Shown in pieces: positions 53,369-62,682 of a stretch of DNA of 62,690 bases. The DNA is taken from contig JAAZDW010000005.1 in NCBI GenBank assembly GCA_012512595.1, forward strand, positions 1-62,690, read 5' to 3'. A program made the position numbers and the translations under genes. Every line of letters starts with the position of its first letter. The first letter of the stretch is position 1. The notes under the pieces were generated by a model. That model ran no database searches and was not told where the DNA came from. It saw only the letters and a program-made list of their open reading frames with translations. Origin of the DNA: Erysipelothrix sp. GTDB taxonomy: Bacteria > Bacillota_I > Bacilli_A > Erysipelotrichales > Erysipelotrichaceae.

Positions 53369-54241
53369 ATGAAGCAATACTTAGAGCTAGCACAAACAGT
53401 CTTAGACAAGGGTGAAGACCGCCTTGATCGAACCGGGGTTGGAACAAGATCAATCTTTGGCTATCAAAGTCGCTATGACCTTACTGAGGGCTTTCCACTA
53501 TTAACTACTAAAAAAGTTCATATAAAGTCGGTATTCCATGAGTTATTATGGTTTGTAAGTGGCTCAACTAATATTAGACCACTAGTTTTAAACAACGTTA
53601 GAATTTGGAATGAATGGCCTTATAAAAAATATACAAAACATCAAGATTATCAAAATGAAACCTTACAACAATATGTTGATAAAATCGCAGCTGACCAAGA
53701 TTTTGCAAACAAGCATGGAGACTTAGGTCCGGTTTATGGTCAACAATGGCGTAATTTTAATGGGTCAGACCAATTACTAGATTTAATAACTGGGCTCAAA
53801 GAAAATCCATTTTCAAGAAGACATGTTATAAGTGCTTGGAATCCAAGTTTAATCGCAGAGATGGCGCTTCCACCATGTCATGTATTTTTCCAATTTTATG
53901 TTTCAGCTGATAAAAAATATTTATCATGTCAATTATATCAGCGCAGTGCCGATATCTTTTTAGGTGTTCCTTTTAATATTGCATCTTATGCGCTTTTATT
54001 AGAAATGGTGGCCCATGTTACAGGCTACATAGCTAAGGACTTTGTCCATACTTTGGGTGATGCCCATATTTATTCAAATCACTTTAACCAAGTCAAAACC
54101 CAATTAAAAAGAGAGCCAAGAGCTTTGCCAAAATTAAAAATTAAGCGTGATGTCAATGATATCTTAGACTTTAAATTTGAAGACTTTGAGATAGTTGACT
54201 ATAATCCACATCCAGCTATTAAAGGCAAGGTGGCCGTTTAA
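53369..54241 (+). CDS. thyA: Thymidylate synthase
   Basis: 290 residues. Methylates dUMP to dTMP using methylene-tetrahydrofolate. Seen: [19 protein letters not shown], the catalytic Cys in [31 protein letters not shown] and [15 protein letters not shown] 53369 follows AAGGAAGTGA; the longer frame from 53330 includes the promoter region and is rejected. Its stop overlaps the folA ATG (TAATG), the usual coupling since DHFR regenerates the folate it consumes. Confidence 0.97.
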   Translation: MKQYLELAQTVLDKGEDRLDRTGVGTRSIFGYQSRYDLTEGFPLLTTKKVHIKSVFHELLWFVSGSTNIRPLVLNNVRIWNEWPYKKYTKHQDYQNETLQQYVDKIAADQDFANKHGDLGPVYGQQWRNFNGSDQLLDLITGLKENPFSRRHVISAWNPSLIAEMALPPCHVFFQFYVSADKKYLSCQLYQRSADIFLGVPFNIASYALLLEMVAHVTGYIAKDFVHTLGDAHIYSNHFNQVKTQLKREPRALPKLKIKRDVNDILDFKFEDFEIVDYNPHPAIKGKVAV

Positions 54242-54717
54242 TGTTTAAAATAATTGTGGCTTTAGATAGTGACCTTGCCATTGGCTACCAGGGTTGGATG
54301 CCATGGGATTTACCAGAAGATCTTCAACACTTTAAAGATACAACCGATGGTTCCAATCTTTTAATGGGAAGCACTACTTTTATGGGATTAAAAAGACCCC
54401 TACCAAATCGAAAAACTTATGTTGTATCCTCAAAGCCAGTGGCTGAGAGTGAAAATGTTGTTTGGGTTTCTGACTTAACAACTTTTATCAATAAACATAA
54501 AAATAGTGATACTGATATTTTTGTTTGTGGTGGAGCTAGTATTTATAAACAACTCTTACCTTATACTAAAGAAATGATTATTTCCTTAGTTAATGGAAAA
54601 CATAAAAGTGATACTTTATTTCCAAGTTTTGAAGCAGAACTCTTTGATAAACAACTTATAAAAACATATGTAGATTTTAAGGTTTTTAGATATATAAGAA
54701 AAGGGGAAATCGCATGA
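54241..54717 (+). CDS. folA: Dihydrofolate reductase
   Basis: 158 residues. Reduces dihydrofolate with NADPH. Core pattern IGYQGWMPWDLPEDLQHFKD (with the substrate-binding acidic residue after LP), LLMGSTTFMGLKRPLPNRK and FVCGGASIYKQLLPY. ATG 54241 shares bases with the thyA stop; its TGA overlaps the pdp ATG by 4 bases. Confidence 0.95.
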   Translation: MFKIIVALDSDLAIGYQGWMPWDLPEDLQHFKDTTDGSNLLMGSTTFMGLKRPLPNRKTYVVSSKPVAESENVVWVSDLTTFINKHKNSDTDIFVCGGASIYKQLLPYTKEMIISLVNGKHKSDTLFPSFEAELFDKQLIKTYVDFKVFRYIRKGEIA

Positions 54718-56012
54718 GAATAATTGATATTATTGAAAAAAAGAAAGATGGCTTACAACTTTCAGCTAAGGAAATTGAATATTGGATCAATGGGATTATG
54801 GATAAGTCAATTCCTGATTATCAAACAAGTGCCTTGTTGATGGCAATCGTTTTAAAAGGCATGACAGTTGAAGAAACATCAAATTTAACCATGTCAATGT
54901 TAAACAGTGGTAATATAATTGATCTATCGTCAGTAAAGGGAATTGTGGTTGATAAACACTCAACCGGTGGCGTTGGAGACAAGTCTACCCTAGTTTTAGG
55001 ACCCTTAGCCGCTGCTTGTGGTGCTAAGGTTGCAAAGATGTCAGGACGTGGTTTAGGCCACACTGGTGGCACCTTAGACAAACTTGAATCAATTCCAGGC
55101 TACAATTTTAATTTAAGTAAAGAAAACTTTATTAAACAAGTCAATGAGATTGGGTTAGCGATTATTGGCCAAACTGATCAAACGGTTCCGGCAGATAAAA
55201 CAATCTATGCACTACGGGATGTGACCGCTACGGTTCAATCTCTACCTTTAGTTGCGGCCAGTGTTATGTCTAAAAAAATCGCTTCAGGAGCTGATACAAT
55301 TTTATTAGATGTAAAATATGGTGAAGGTGCCTTTATGGAAACTAAAAAAGATGCCGAATTATTAGCTAAAACAATGATTGATATTGGCGAACACTTAAAC
55401 AAAAATGTTCGAGCAATGATCACTGATATGAACCAACCTTTAGGTTATGCGATTGGTAATGCCTTAGAAATAAAAGAAGCAATTGACTCACTCAAGGGCC
55501 ATGGTCCAAAAGACTTAGAAATTTTATGTTATAACAGTGCAGCCATTATGCTAATACAAGCAAACCTTTATTCTGATATGGAATCAGCCCTAAAAGCTGT
55601 CCAAGGTGCGGTTGATGATGGTAGTGCCATTAAAAAGTTTGCGGAAATGATTAAAGCTCAAGGTGGAAACGCAGAAGTAGTTAATGATGCAAGTTTACTA
55701 CCACAAGCAAAACACATAACCGTCATTAAAAGTGAAGGATCAGGCTATATTGAAGATATAATGGCGCACCAACTTGGTGTTTTAGCGATGCAACTTGGAG
55801 CTGGCCGCAGTAAGGCTGAAGATGATGTAAATCCAGCCGTTGGCTTAGTTTTAAAACATAAAGTTGGCGAAAGTATAAAAAAAGGCGAGCCTATAGTCGA
55901 TGTTTACCATGATAATGAATTAAACTTAGAATGGTTAGAAAAATTACGAACAAGTTTTAAAATAAGTCAAAATCCAGTAAAAGTTGAACCAATAATTTAT
56001 AAAATATTGTAA
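54714..56012 (+). CDS. pdp: Pyrimidine-nucleoside phosphorylase
   Basis: 432 residues. Phosphorolysis of thymidine, deoxyuridine and uridine to base plus (deoxy)ribose 1-phosphate. Signature KHSTGGVGDKSTLVLGPLAA and SGRGLGHTGGTLDKLE are conserved. The C-terminal domain (~345-432) has the usual Gly-rich lipoyl-like fold. With DeoC (62 kb) it feeds deoxyribose into central metabolism once a phosphopentomutase acts; that gene is not here. AAGGGGA precedes the overlapping ATG. Confidence 0.95.
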   Translation: MRIIDIIEKKKDGLQLSAKEIEYWINGIMDKSIPDYQTSALLMAIVLKGMTVEETSNLTMSMLNSGNIIDLSSVKGIVVDKHSTGGVGDKSTLVLGPLAAACGAKVAKMSGRGLGHTGGTLDKLESIPGYNFNLSKENFIKQVNEIGLAIIGQTDQTVPADKTIYALRDVTATVQSLPLVAASVMSKKIASGADTILLDVKYGEGAFMETKKDAELLAKTMIDIGEHLNKNVRAMITDMNQPLGYAIGNALEIKEAIDSLKGHGPKDLEILCYNSAAIMLIQANLYSDMESALKAVQGAVDDGSAIKKFAEMIKAQGGNAEVVNDASLLPQAKHITVIKSEGSGYIEDIMAHQLGVLAMQLGAGRSKAEDDVNPAVGLVLKHKVGESIKKGEPIVDVYHDNELNLEWLEKLRTSFKISQNPVKVEPIIYKIL

Positions 56013-56025
56013 AGTAGGAAAATAA

Positions 56026-56760
56026 ATGGCATTTGAAGTACAAATTAATCAGTTTGAGGGACCACTTGATTTAATGTTACATCTAATCCGACAGCAAGAG
56101 TTAGACTTGTTTGACTTAGATATTTTAGAGTTGGTTGATCAATATATCGCTTATATTAATGCGGCAAAAGAAATTCACTTAGAAATAGCAAGTGAATATT
56201 TAACGATGCTTGCAACTTTAATTGAATATAAAAGTAAAAAGTTATTGCCAAAAGATAAAAGTGAACTTGATGATGACTATGAAGAAGATCCTCATGATAT
56301 TTTAGTTAAAAGATTATTGGAATATCAACAATTTAAAGAAGTCAGCAAGGCTTTAGAACAGCGTTATGAAGATCGTAATAAACAATTTACAACATCCTTA
56401 GAACCAGTTGCCGAAGTTTGGTTAAAAGATGTTGAAATAAAAGATCTCCAAGGCAATGTTTCTGACTTACTAAAGGCAATGAATAAGCTTATGCAAAGAG
56501 TTTCTTTAGATAATCCTTTTCAAAGTAAAATAACGCATAAAGAAGTTTCAGTAGATGAAAGAATAATTAGTATTCGAAGTCGTTTTAATAATAGTGTTGG
56601 GTCATTTAGCTTTAGTGATGTTGTGAGTGATTCAAGTGATATGCATGTCTTTGTTGTAACCTTTTTGGCCATCTTAGATATGATTAGATTAAACCTTTTG
56701 ACTTTTGTAATAGATGACGAAAGTGAAATTTGGCTTAAATGGAGTGAATTAAATGGATAA
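56026..56760 (+). CDS. scpA: Segregation and condensation protein A
   Basis: 244 residues. Kleisin subunit bridging SMC heads. N-terminal QFEGPLDLMLHLIRQQELD (~8-26) and EYLTMLATLIEYKSKKLLP are diagnostic, followed by an acidic linker and a C-terminal winged helix. It overlaps scpB by 8 bases. SMC itself is outside the window. Confidence 0.96.
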   Translation: MAFEVQINQFEGPLDLMLHLIRQQELDLFDLDILELVDQYIAYINAAKEIHLEIASEYLTMLATLIEYKSKKLLPKDKSELDDDYEEDPHDILVKRLLEYQQFKEVSKALEQRYEDRNKQFTTSLEPVAEVWLKDVEIKDLQGNVSDLLKAMNKLMQRVSLDNPFQSKITHKEVSVDERIISIRSRFNNSVGSFSFSDVVSDSSDMHVFVVTFLAILDMIRLNLLTFVIDDESEIWLKWSELNG

Positions 56761-57298
56761 AAATAGAAAGTTTAGTATTTTAGAAGGTTTGATATTTATG
56801 GTAGGTGATGAAGGGGTTACGCTAGAAAATCTGGTTAGCATCATAGAAATACCAAAAGAAGAAGTTTTAGAGTCTTTAAATGAAATTAGGGATAGTTATC
56901 TCAGTAATCGCCATGGAATCGAATTAGTAAATTATGGAGGACTTTATAAGTTTATTTCCAAAGTTGAAATTCATGACTATGCTAAAAAATTATTTACAAT
57001 TACAAAACAAAATACTCTTTCACCATCAGCTTTGGAAACTTTAGCCATCATTGCCTATAAACAGCCAATTACCAGAGTTGAAATTGAAGAAATTCGTGGT
57101 GTTGGAAGTGATACAATGTTAAGAAGACTTGCATCTAGAAATCTAATTCAAGAAGTTGGTCGAGCGCAAGCCCCAGGGTTACCAATTTTATATGGGGTAA
57201 CAAGTGATTTTTTAGATATATTTAAATTATTAAGTGTTGATGAGCTTCCAGACTTACCAGAATATAGTGGCCAGATGGAGATGGATTTATATGATTAA
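56753..57298 (+). CDS. scpB: Segregation and condensation protein B
   Basis: 181 residues, two winged-helix domains. Conserved LSPSALETLAIIAYKQPITRVEIEEIRGV and LGRxxxPGRP-like EVGRAQAPGLPILYGVT. Binds ScpA in the SMC condensin complex. ATG 56753 lies in the end of scpA after TGGAGTG. It overlaps rluB by 8 bases. Confidence 0.96.
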   Translation: MDKNRKFSILEGLIFMVGDEGVTLENLVSIIEIPKEEVLESLNEIRDSYLSNRHGIELVNYGGLYKFISKVEIHDYAKKLFTITKQNTLSPSALETLAIIAYKQPITRVEIEEIRGVGSDTMLRRLASRNLIQEVGRAQAPGLPILYGVTSDFLDIFKLLSVDELPDLPEYSGQMEMDLYD

Positions 57299-58028
57299 AT
57301 TAGAAAGACTTCAAAAAGTTATTGCACAAAGTGGCTATACTTCAAGACGCAAAGCTGAACAGTTAATTGTCGATAAAAGAGTTAAAGTCAACAATCAAAT
57401 TGTTAGCGAACTTGGAAGTCAAGTTGGTCCTGATGATATTATTTTAATTGATGATAAAGAAATTGTTGCTGAAAGTAAAGTTTATTATATGATTAATAAA
57501 CCAAAAGATGTTTTATGCTCAGTAAGTGATGACCGCGGGCGCAAAGTCGTTGTTGACTTAATCAAAGAAGAAAAAAGAATTTATCCAGTTGGAAGATTAG
57601 ACTTTGATACAACCGGCCTTTTAATGCTTACAAATGATGGTGACTTTACAAATGCAATGATTCATCCATCCTTTGAAATTAATAAAACTTATCAAGTTGT
57701 TGTTGATAAGTTTATAACTGATACGATGCGATTTAAGCTTGAAAGGGGAGTTCTTTTAGACGGTGAAAAGACATTACCGGCAAAACTTGTGGTTGATCAC
57801 TTCGATAAAAAAAAGCAATATAGTCAGGTAACTATAACCATTCGTGAAGGAAAAAATCGTCAAGTTAAAAGAATGTTTGAAGCAATTGGTTGTAAAGTAA
57901 TTAGCCTACACCGTAGTAAGGTTGCCTTTATGACTTTAGAAGGTTTAGCTATTGGTCAATATCGAAAGATGCTGCCAAGTGAAATAAGTCGTTTAATACA
58001 ATTAGCAAAGTCTGGAGATAGAAAATGA
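57291..58028 (+). CDS. rluB: 23S rRNA pseudouridine synthase (RluB family)
   Basis: 245 residues. N-terminal S4 domain (LQKVIAQSGYTSRRKAEQLI, ~4-60) and RsuA/RluB catalytic domain with the active Asp in VGRLDFDTTGLLMLTNDG. Isomerises a uridine of 23S rRNA (2605 in E. coli numbering). ATG 57291 follows TGGAGATGG; the longer frame inside scpB is rejected. scpA-scpB-rluB is a common Firmicutes cluster. It overlaps the next gene by 4 bases. Confidence 0.94.
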   Translation: MIKLERLQKVIAQSGYTSRRKAEQLIVDKRVKVNNQIVSELGSQVGPDDIILIDDKEIVAESKVYYMINKPKDVLCSVSDDRGRKVVVDLIKEEKRIYPVGRLDFDTTGLLMLTNDGDFTNAMIHPSFEINKTYQVVVDKFITDTMRFKLERGVLLDGEKTLPAKLVVDHFDKKKQYSQVTITIREGKNRQVKRMFEAIGCKVISLHRSKVAFMTLEGLAIGQYRKMLPSEISRLIQLAKSGDRK

Positions 58029-58420
58029 AAGATAAAATAAAACGTTTTTTAAGAAATTCCCATGGTATGGATCGCTTGTCGCAACACTTGTACTACCTTT
58101 CGATTGTCTTTTTTGTAATATCACTTTTTACAAAAAGCAATATTTTAAGGATTCTTTCCTTAATTGGATTGTTTATTAGTTTATTTAGAAGTTTGTCACA
58201 AAAACATTTCAAAAGAACTAAGGAAGACTTATTGTATACAAAATATTATAATAAAGTTGTCGCTAGAGTCAAAGTTTTTTGGTTAAATATTAAACATTTT
58301 AAGACACATAAGTATGTTGTTTGTAAGAGTTGTAACCAACAGTTAAGAATTCCTAAAAAACAAGGTAAGGTAATCGTTACTTGTTCAAGGTGTCGCAATA
58401 AATTTGAAGTAAAGTCTTAA
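58025..58420 (+). CDS. Small membrane protein with C-terminal zinc ribbon
   Basis: 131 residues. Two hydrophobic helices (~22-38 and 42-57), a basic middle part, then a zinc ribbon: CKSC near residue 98 and CSRC near residue 120 (two CxxC knuckles). No enzyme motif. Similar membrane/zinc-ribbon proteins occur next to scpB-rluB in other Firmicutes, of unknown role. Its ATG overlaps the rluB stop (ATGA). Confidence 0.75.
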   Translation: MKDKIKRFLRNSHGMDRLSQHLYYLSIVFFVISLFTKSNILRILSLIGLFISLFRSLSQKHFKRTKEDLLYTKYYNKVVARVKVFWLNIKHFKTHKYVVCKSCNQQLRIPKKQGKVIVTCSRCRNKFEVKS

Positions 58421-58444
58421 AAGACTAAAGAATAGGGTTGAATT

Positions 58445-59194
58445 ATGCTTAAATTATCTAAATTACTAAATAAATATAACAAACAATATTTATACAAAGA
58501 AAAAACAAATGTTTGGCAGTTTCGTCGCTACGAAAAAGAATTATCTCGCCAGGATTTGTTTTTTAAGATTAAAAATGATGAAGACTTTATAAGGTTTGAA
58601 GTAATCCGCACTAGTTATGATAATATGCGAGAGATTCAAAATAAATTTTTTGACTTAAAGGCTGAGTTTGGAGAAGTATGGGATGTTATTAGTTATCAAG
58701 AAAAACACTTTTTACTCTATCAAAAACTAGCCCCTTTTATGGATAGCTTAAAACACTTTATTTACCAAGATAAAAGATACTTTGTGGCCTTTTTTGATGA
58801 TCTTATTAATGCTTACTATGATCATGATATGTTAATGTTTGAAAATGATGCTTATCGCAAATACTTATATGACTTTAACAAGATTGTCATTGACCCAAGC
58901 AAATTTGGAATTTTACCAGTTAAATCAGGTTTTAGTCAAGTTGATTTTATTGTAGGTGATGATGATAATTATGTTTTATATAGTAGTTTAGTTAATCGCT
59001 TTTATAAGGACAATAATGCAGGTATTAGTTTTGGAATTTCTAAACCCTTAAATGAAGAACAAGTCCACACAATTGCCAGTTTTATTTATAATAATGAAAA
59101 AGAAGCTTTAGTTGATTATTTAATCTTTAACCAATTAGGAAGTAAAAGGCTATTAAAGCGCTTGAAACGCGTTAAAAGGAAGTTGATAAAATGA
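58445..59194 (+). CDS. Unknown soluble protein between rluB and mtaB
   Basis: 249 residues, not recognised. Rich in Phe, Tyr, Asp and Lys, mixed alpha/beta, with no signal peptide or membrane segment, and a very basic C-terminal tail (KRLLKRLKRVKRKLIK) that could bind nucleic acid or membrane phosphate. The sole feature of note is repeated aromatic-acidic patches (FFDDLINAYYDHDML). ATG 58445 is preceded by a weak AGGGTTGA. It overlaps mtaB by 4 bases. Confidence 0.7.
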   Translation: MLKLSKLLNKYNKQYLYKEKTNVWQFRRYEKELSRQDLFFKIKNDEDFIRFEVIRTSYDNMREIQNKFFDLKAEFGEVWDVISYQEKHFLLYQKLAPFMDSLKHFIYQDKRYFVAFFDDLINAYYDHDMLMFENDAYRKYLYDFNKIVIDPSKFGILPVKSGFSQVDFIVGDDDNYVLYSSLVNRFYKDNNAGISFGISKPLNEEQVHTIASFIYNNEKEALVDYLIFNQLGSKRLLKRLKRVKRKLIK

Positions 59195-60480
59195 AATTTT
59201 CAGTTATTACTTTAGGCTGTAAGGTTAATGCCTTTGAGTCTGAAAGTTATATTCAAACTTTAATCAACGCAGGTTATATTTATGTTGATAGTAAAGAAGC
59301 TGCGGATATATATATTGTTAATTCATGTGCAGTCACTAATATGGCTGCCAATAAAACCAGGCAGCGAATTAATCAAGCCCATCGAAATAATCCCAATGCA
59401 CTAATAGTAGTGGTTGGCTGTTATGCCCAGGTTGAGACAGATAAATTATTAGAAAATGAAAAGATTGACCTTTTAGTTGGTAGTAATCGTAAAGGTGAAC
59501 TATTACCCTTAATTGAGCAAGTTTTAAAAGGTAAGTCAATCGTTGCGGTTGATAAAGATCAACGTAACTTTGACTATGAAGACTTAGGAGTCAGTTCTTT
59601 TTCAAACCAACACCGTGCTTTTTTAAAAGTGCAAGATGGTTGTGACCAATTTTGTTCTTACTGTATAATTCCTTTTGCAAGAGGCAAAGAGCGCTCGCAA
59701 GAATTAACTAAGGTAATTGAAAACGCTCAATACTTAGTTAGAACAGGCCATAAAGAAATTGTCTTATCAGGAATTCATACTGGCCGCTATGGCAGTAATA
59801 TTAATAGTAGTCTTAAAGAATTAATGGAGACAATATTAAACCAAGTAACCAATTTAGAAAGATTGCGAATCTCTTCAATTGAAATCCTTGAAGTTAGTGA
59901 TGAAATTATTGATTTAGCTAAATCAAATCATAAGATCGCCAATCACTGGCATATTCCACTTCAATCAGGCACAGATAAAACTCTCAAGGCCATGAACCGT
60001 CGTTATACAACTAAAGAATATCAAGAAAAAATCAAACACATTAGAAAACAGTTGCCAAATGTTTCGATTTCGGCTGATGTTATTGTTGGTTTTCCAAATG
60101 AAAGTGAAGCCGATTTTCAAGAAACCTATGATTTTATCAAAAACTTAGGCTTTAGCTTTTTACATGTCTTTCCATATTCACCCAAAACAACAACCGTTGC
60201 CGAAAAACTAGCTAATCAAGTTGACGGTAATGTTAAAAAAGCTCGAGTTAGTAAACTTTTAGCCCTCTCACAAACAATGAAACATGATTATATAAAAACA
60301 TTTATAAATAAGCCAGTTTCAGTTTTAGTTGAAGGAAAAGATAAAGAAGGTTACTATAAGGGCTATACAAGTGAATACTTTGAAGTTAGATTTAAATCAA
60401 AGGCTGATGTAAAAAACAAATTTATCAATGTTATAGTAAATGAAGTAAGAAAGGATATCGCCTATGGAACAGCAAAATAA
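59191..60480 (+). CDS. mtaB: tRNA t6A37 methylthiotransferase MtaB
   Basis: 429 residues. Radical-SAM enzyme adding methylthio to t6A37. N-terminal cysteines in LGCKVNAFES, VNSCAVTNMAAN, VVGCYAQVE; radical SAM motif GCDQFCSYCIIPFARGKERS; TRAM part at the C-terminus. The CKVN-type first motif and CAVTN separate it from MiaB. AAAAGGAAG precedes the ATG, and its end overlaps murE by 17 bases. Confidence 0.93.
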   Translation: MKFSVITLGCKVNAFESESYIQTLINAGYIYVDSKEAADIYIVNSCAVTNMAANKTRQRINQAHRNNPNALIVVVGCYAQVETDKLLENEKIDLLVGSNRKGELLPLIEQVLKGKSIVAVDKDQRNFDYEDLGVSSFSNQHRAFLKVQDGCDQFCSYCIIPFARGKERSQELTKVIENAQYLVRTGHKEIVLSGIHTGRYGSNINSSLKELMETILNQVTNLERLRISSIEILEVSDEIIDLAKSNHKIANHWHIPLQSGTDKTLKAMNRRYTTKEYQEKIKHIRKQLPNVSISADVIVGFPNESEADFQETYDFIKNLGFSFLHVFPYSPKTTTVAEKLANQVDGNVKKARVSKLLALSQTMKHDYIKTFINKPVSVLVEGKDKEGYYKGYTSEYFEVRFKSKADVKNKFINVIVNEVRKDIAYGTAK

Positions 60481-61942
60481 ACCAGTAACATATCTAAATG
60501 AATTATTAAGTGGCCAACCGAAAATTAAAATTGAAGGGCTTTTTACTGATTCTCGAATTAAGCTTGAAAATGGAATGTTTTTCTGTGTAAAAGGTTTAAT
60601 CAATGATGGTCATACTTATGTAACAGATGCCATCGCCAATGGGGCTGTTTGTATTATCCACTCTGATGACTTAACTTTTTATGATAAAAACATTCATTAT
60701 ATTAAAGTCGAAAGTGTTTTAGATACCCTTAATGATATTGGTGCTAAATTTTATAAGTATCCAAGTAAAAATTTAGAAGTTTTTGGCGTTACTGGAACTA
60801 ACGGTAAAACAACTGTCGCCTTTTTATTAAAAAGTGTTTTAAATAGGTATAAAAAAACTGGTTATATTGGAACGATAAATATTCAATATGATGATCAAAA
60901 AATTGAAGCTCTTCACACAACTCCAGATGTCTTGGACTTACAGAAAGTTTTAGCTGATATGCTTAAAGCTGATGTTAGGGCAGTTGCGATAGAAATTTCA
61001 AGCCACAGTCTAGAACAAAAAAGAGTTCAAGCCTTAGAAGTGGACTATGCAATTTTTACAAATTTATCCCATGAACACTTAGACTATCACGGGACTATGG
61101 ATAATTATTTTAATGCTAAGGCAAAACTATTTGAAGGCTTAACAAAAGAGCAAGTGGCCATTATTAATATTGATGATGAATATGGAAAAACTCTACTTGA
61201 AAGAAGTGGAGGAACAAATATTACTTATGGTATTGAAAGCAAAGCTGACTATATGGCAAAAGACATTGACTTTTCAAATCATTTTACAACCTTTAACTTA
61301 ATTATTAAAGAAAACATCTATCCAATTACGACAAACTTAGTTGCTAAGTTCAATATTTATAATCTTTTGGCAGTCATTGCGGCTTTGTGTGAGAGTGGTT
61401 TGGAAATTGAAAAAATCGTTGAATCAGTAAAGACTTTAGATCAAGTCGATGGTCGAGTCGAGCCGATTGTTTTAGGCCAAAATATGCAAATTATTGTTGA
61501 CTATGCCCATACACCAGATGGCTTTGAAAAAATCTTTAAATATGCCGATGAAATCAAAGGCGATAAAAAAATAATTGGAGTCTTTGGCAGTGCTGGTGAG
61601 CGCGATGTTTTAAAACGCCGGATGTTAGGTGAAATCGCAGATAAGTATTGTGATATGATAATCTTAACCGAAGATGATCCACGTAAAGAGTGTGTTACAG
61701 CGATTGCCAATAAAATTGCCGAGGGTATTAGTGGCAATTATGTGATTATTGAAAATCGTTATGATGCGATTTATCAAGCAATTGAACTGGCGAATGAAGA
61801 TGATGTTATCTTGCTTTTAGGCAAAGGCAATGATCAATATATGGCCCGTGTTAATGGCAAAGAGTTTTACTTGGGTGATGTTGAAATATCAAAGAAAATT
61901 GTTCAAGAATATTTAATTGATCAAAAAGAGGAGGAGTATTAA
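60464..61942 (+). CDS. murE: UDP-MurNAc-tripeptide ligase MurE
   Basis: 492 residues. Adds the third amino acid to the peptidoglycan precursor. N-terminal domain with GLFTDSRIKLENGMFFCVKG, ATP loop VTGTNGKTTVAFLL (~109), TNLSHEHLDYHGTMDNYFNAK, and the C-terminal PIVLGQNMQIIVDYAHTPDG. The amino-acid motif is DDPR (in ILTEDDPRKEC) rather than DNPR of the typical meso-DAP enzymes or DNPA/DDPN of the Lys enzymes; the Arg favours DAP. ATG 60464 follows AAAGGAT inside mtaB. Confidence 0.93.
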   Translation: MEQQNKPVTYLNELLSGQPKIKIEGLFTDSRIKLENGMFFCVKGLINDGHTYVTDAIANGAVCIIHSDDLTFYDKNIHYIKVESVLDTLNDIGAKFYKYPSKNLEVFGVTGTNGKTTVAFLLKSVLNRYKKTGYIGTINIQYDDQKIEALHTTPDVLDLQKVLADMLKADVRAVAIEISSHSLEQKRVQALEVDYAIFTNLSHEHLDYHGTMDNYFNAKAKLFEGLTKEQVAIINIDDEYGKTLLERSGGTNITYGIESKADYMAKDIDFSNHFTTFNLIIKENIYPITTNLVAKFNIYNLLAVIAALCESGLEIEKIVESVKTLDQVDGRVEPIVLGQNMQIIVDYAHTPDGFEKIFKYADEIKGDKKIIGVFGSAGERDVLKRRMLGEIADKYCDMIILTEDDPRKECVTAIANKIAEGISGNYVIIENRYDAIYQAIELANEDDVILLLGKGNDQYMARVNGKEFYLGDVEISKKIVQEYLIDQKEEEY

Positions 61943-62577
61943 TGAATAAATATATCGACCATACTTTATTAAAGCCTGAAGCAACAGAGGCCGAGATTAG
62001 TGTCTTATGTAAAGAGGCAATCGACTATGACTTTAAAGCAGTTTGTGTAAATCCAGCTTGGATTACTTTTTGTAAAAACCAGCTAAAAGCTAGTGATGTT
62101 TTAGTTTGTACCGTGGTTGGCTTTCCACTAGGGGCAAATACAACTGAAACAAAAGTTTTTGAAACAAAGGATGCAATTCTTAAAGGTGCTGATGAAATAG
62201 ACATGGTTATTAATATTGGTAAACTAAAAGATCAAGATTATGACTATGTTTTAAATGATATTAAGGCGGTTAGAGCGGCTAGTAAAGATAAAACCCTTAA
62301 GGTTATTATTGAAACAGCTTTATTATCCGATGCCGAAATTAGAAAAGTTTCCAAGCTATGTGTAGAAGCAAAAGCTGACTTTGTAAAAACATCGACTGGC
62401 TTTTCAACAAGTGGAGCTAATATAAGAGTTGTTGAAATCATTAAAAAAACAGTTGGCGATGACGCCCTAATTAAGGCTGCCGGTGGAGTCAGAAGCCAAG
62501 CTGACTTAAAGGCGATGATTGCAGCTGGAGCTAATCGAATTGGTACTTCAAGTGGCACAAAACTAATTGAAAAATAA
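61942..62577 (+). CDS. deoC: Deoxyribose-phosphate aldolase
   Basis: 211 residues. Splits deoxyribose 5-phosphate to acetaldehyde and glyceraldehyde 3-phosphate. Seen: YIDHTLLKPEATE, CVNPAWI, VCTVVGFPLGAN, EIDMVINIGKLK, the Schiff-base Lys in FVKTSTGFS and KAAGGVRSQADLKAMI. GGAGGAG precedes the ATG, whose first base is the last of the murE TAA. It ends the cluster. Confidence 0.97.
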   Translation: MNKYIDHTLLKPEATEAEISVLCKEAIDYDFKAVCVNPAWITFCKNQLKASDVLVCTVVGFPLGANTTETKVFETKDAILKGADEIDMVINIGKLKDQDYDYVLNDIKAVRAASKDKTLKVIIETALLSDAEIRKVSKLCVEAKADFVKTSTGFSTSGANIRVVEIIKKTVGDDALIKAAGGVRSQADLKAMIAAGANRIGTSSGTKLIEK

Positions 62578-62621
62578 TTAATTTTATCTATCAACCAATC
62601 GTTTAATAAGTAATAATCTTC

Positions 62622-62650
62622 TTGATTTATCTAAAATATTTGGTTATAAT
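62622..62650 (+). promoter_or_regulatory. Promoter of a gene beyond the right edge
   Basis: TTGATT (62622-62627), 17-base spacer, TATAAT (62645-62650). No gene start is visible before the window ends. Confidence 0.75.
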
Positions 62651-62663
62651 AGTAAAGAGTTAA

Positions 62664-62682
62664 ATTATAGTAATACTATAAT
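62664..62682 (+). promoter_or_regulatory. Palindrome just after the right-edge promoter
   Basis: ATTATAGTA-A-TACTATAAT, 9-bp arms, located 14 bases downstream of the -10. Operator or 5' hairpin of the next transcript. Confidence 0.45.

Noticed and set aside
62244-62594. 116-residue minus-strand frame over deoC
   Set aside because: Antisense to conserved aldolase motifs, no ribosome site, Ser/Ala-rich shadow composition.
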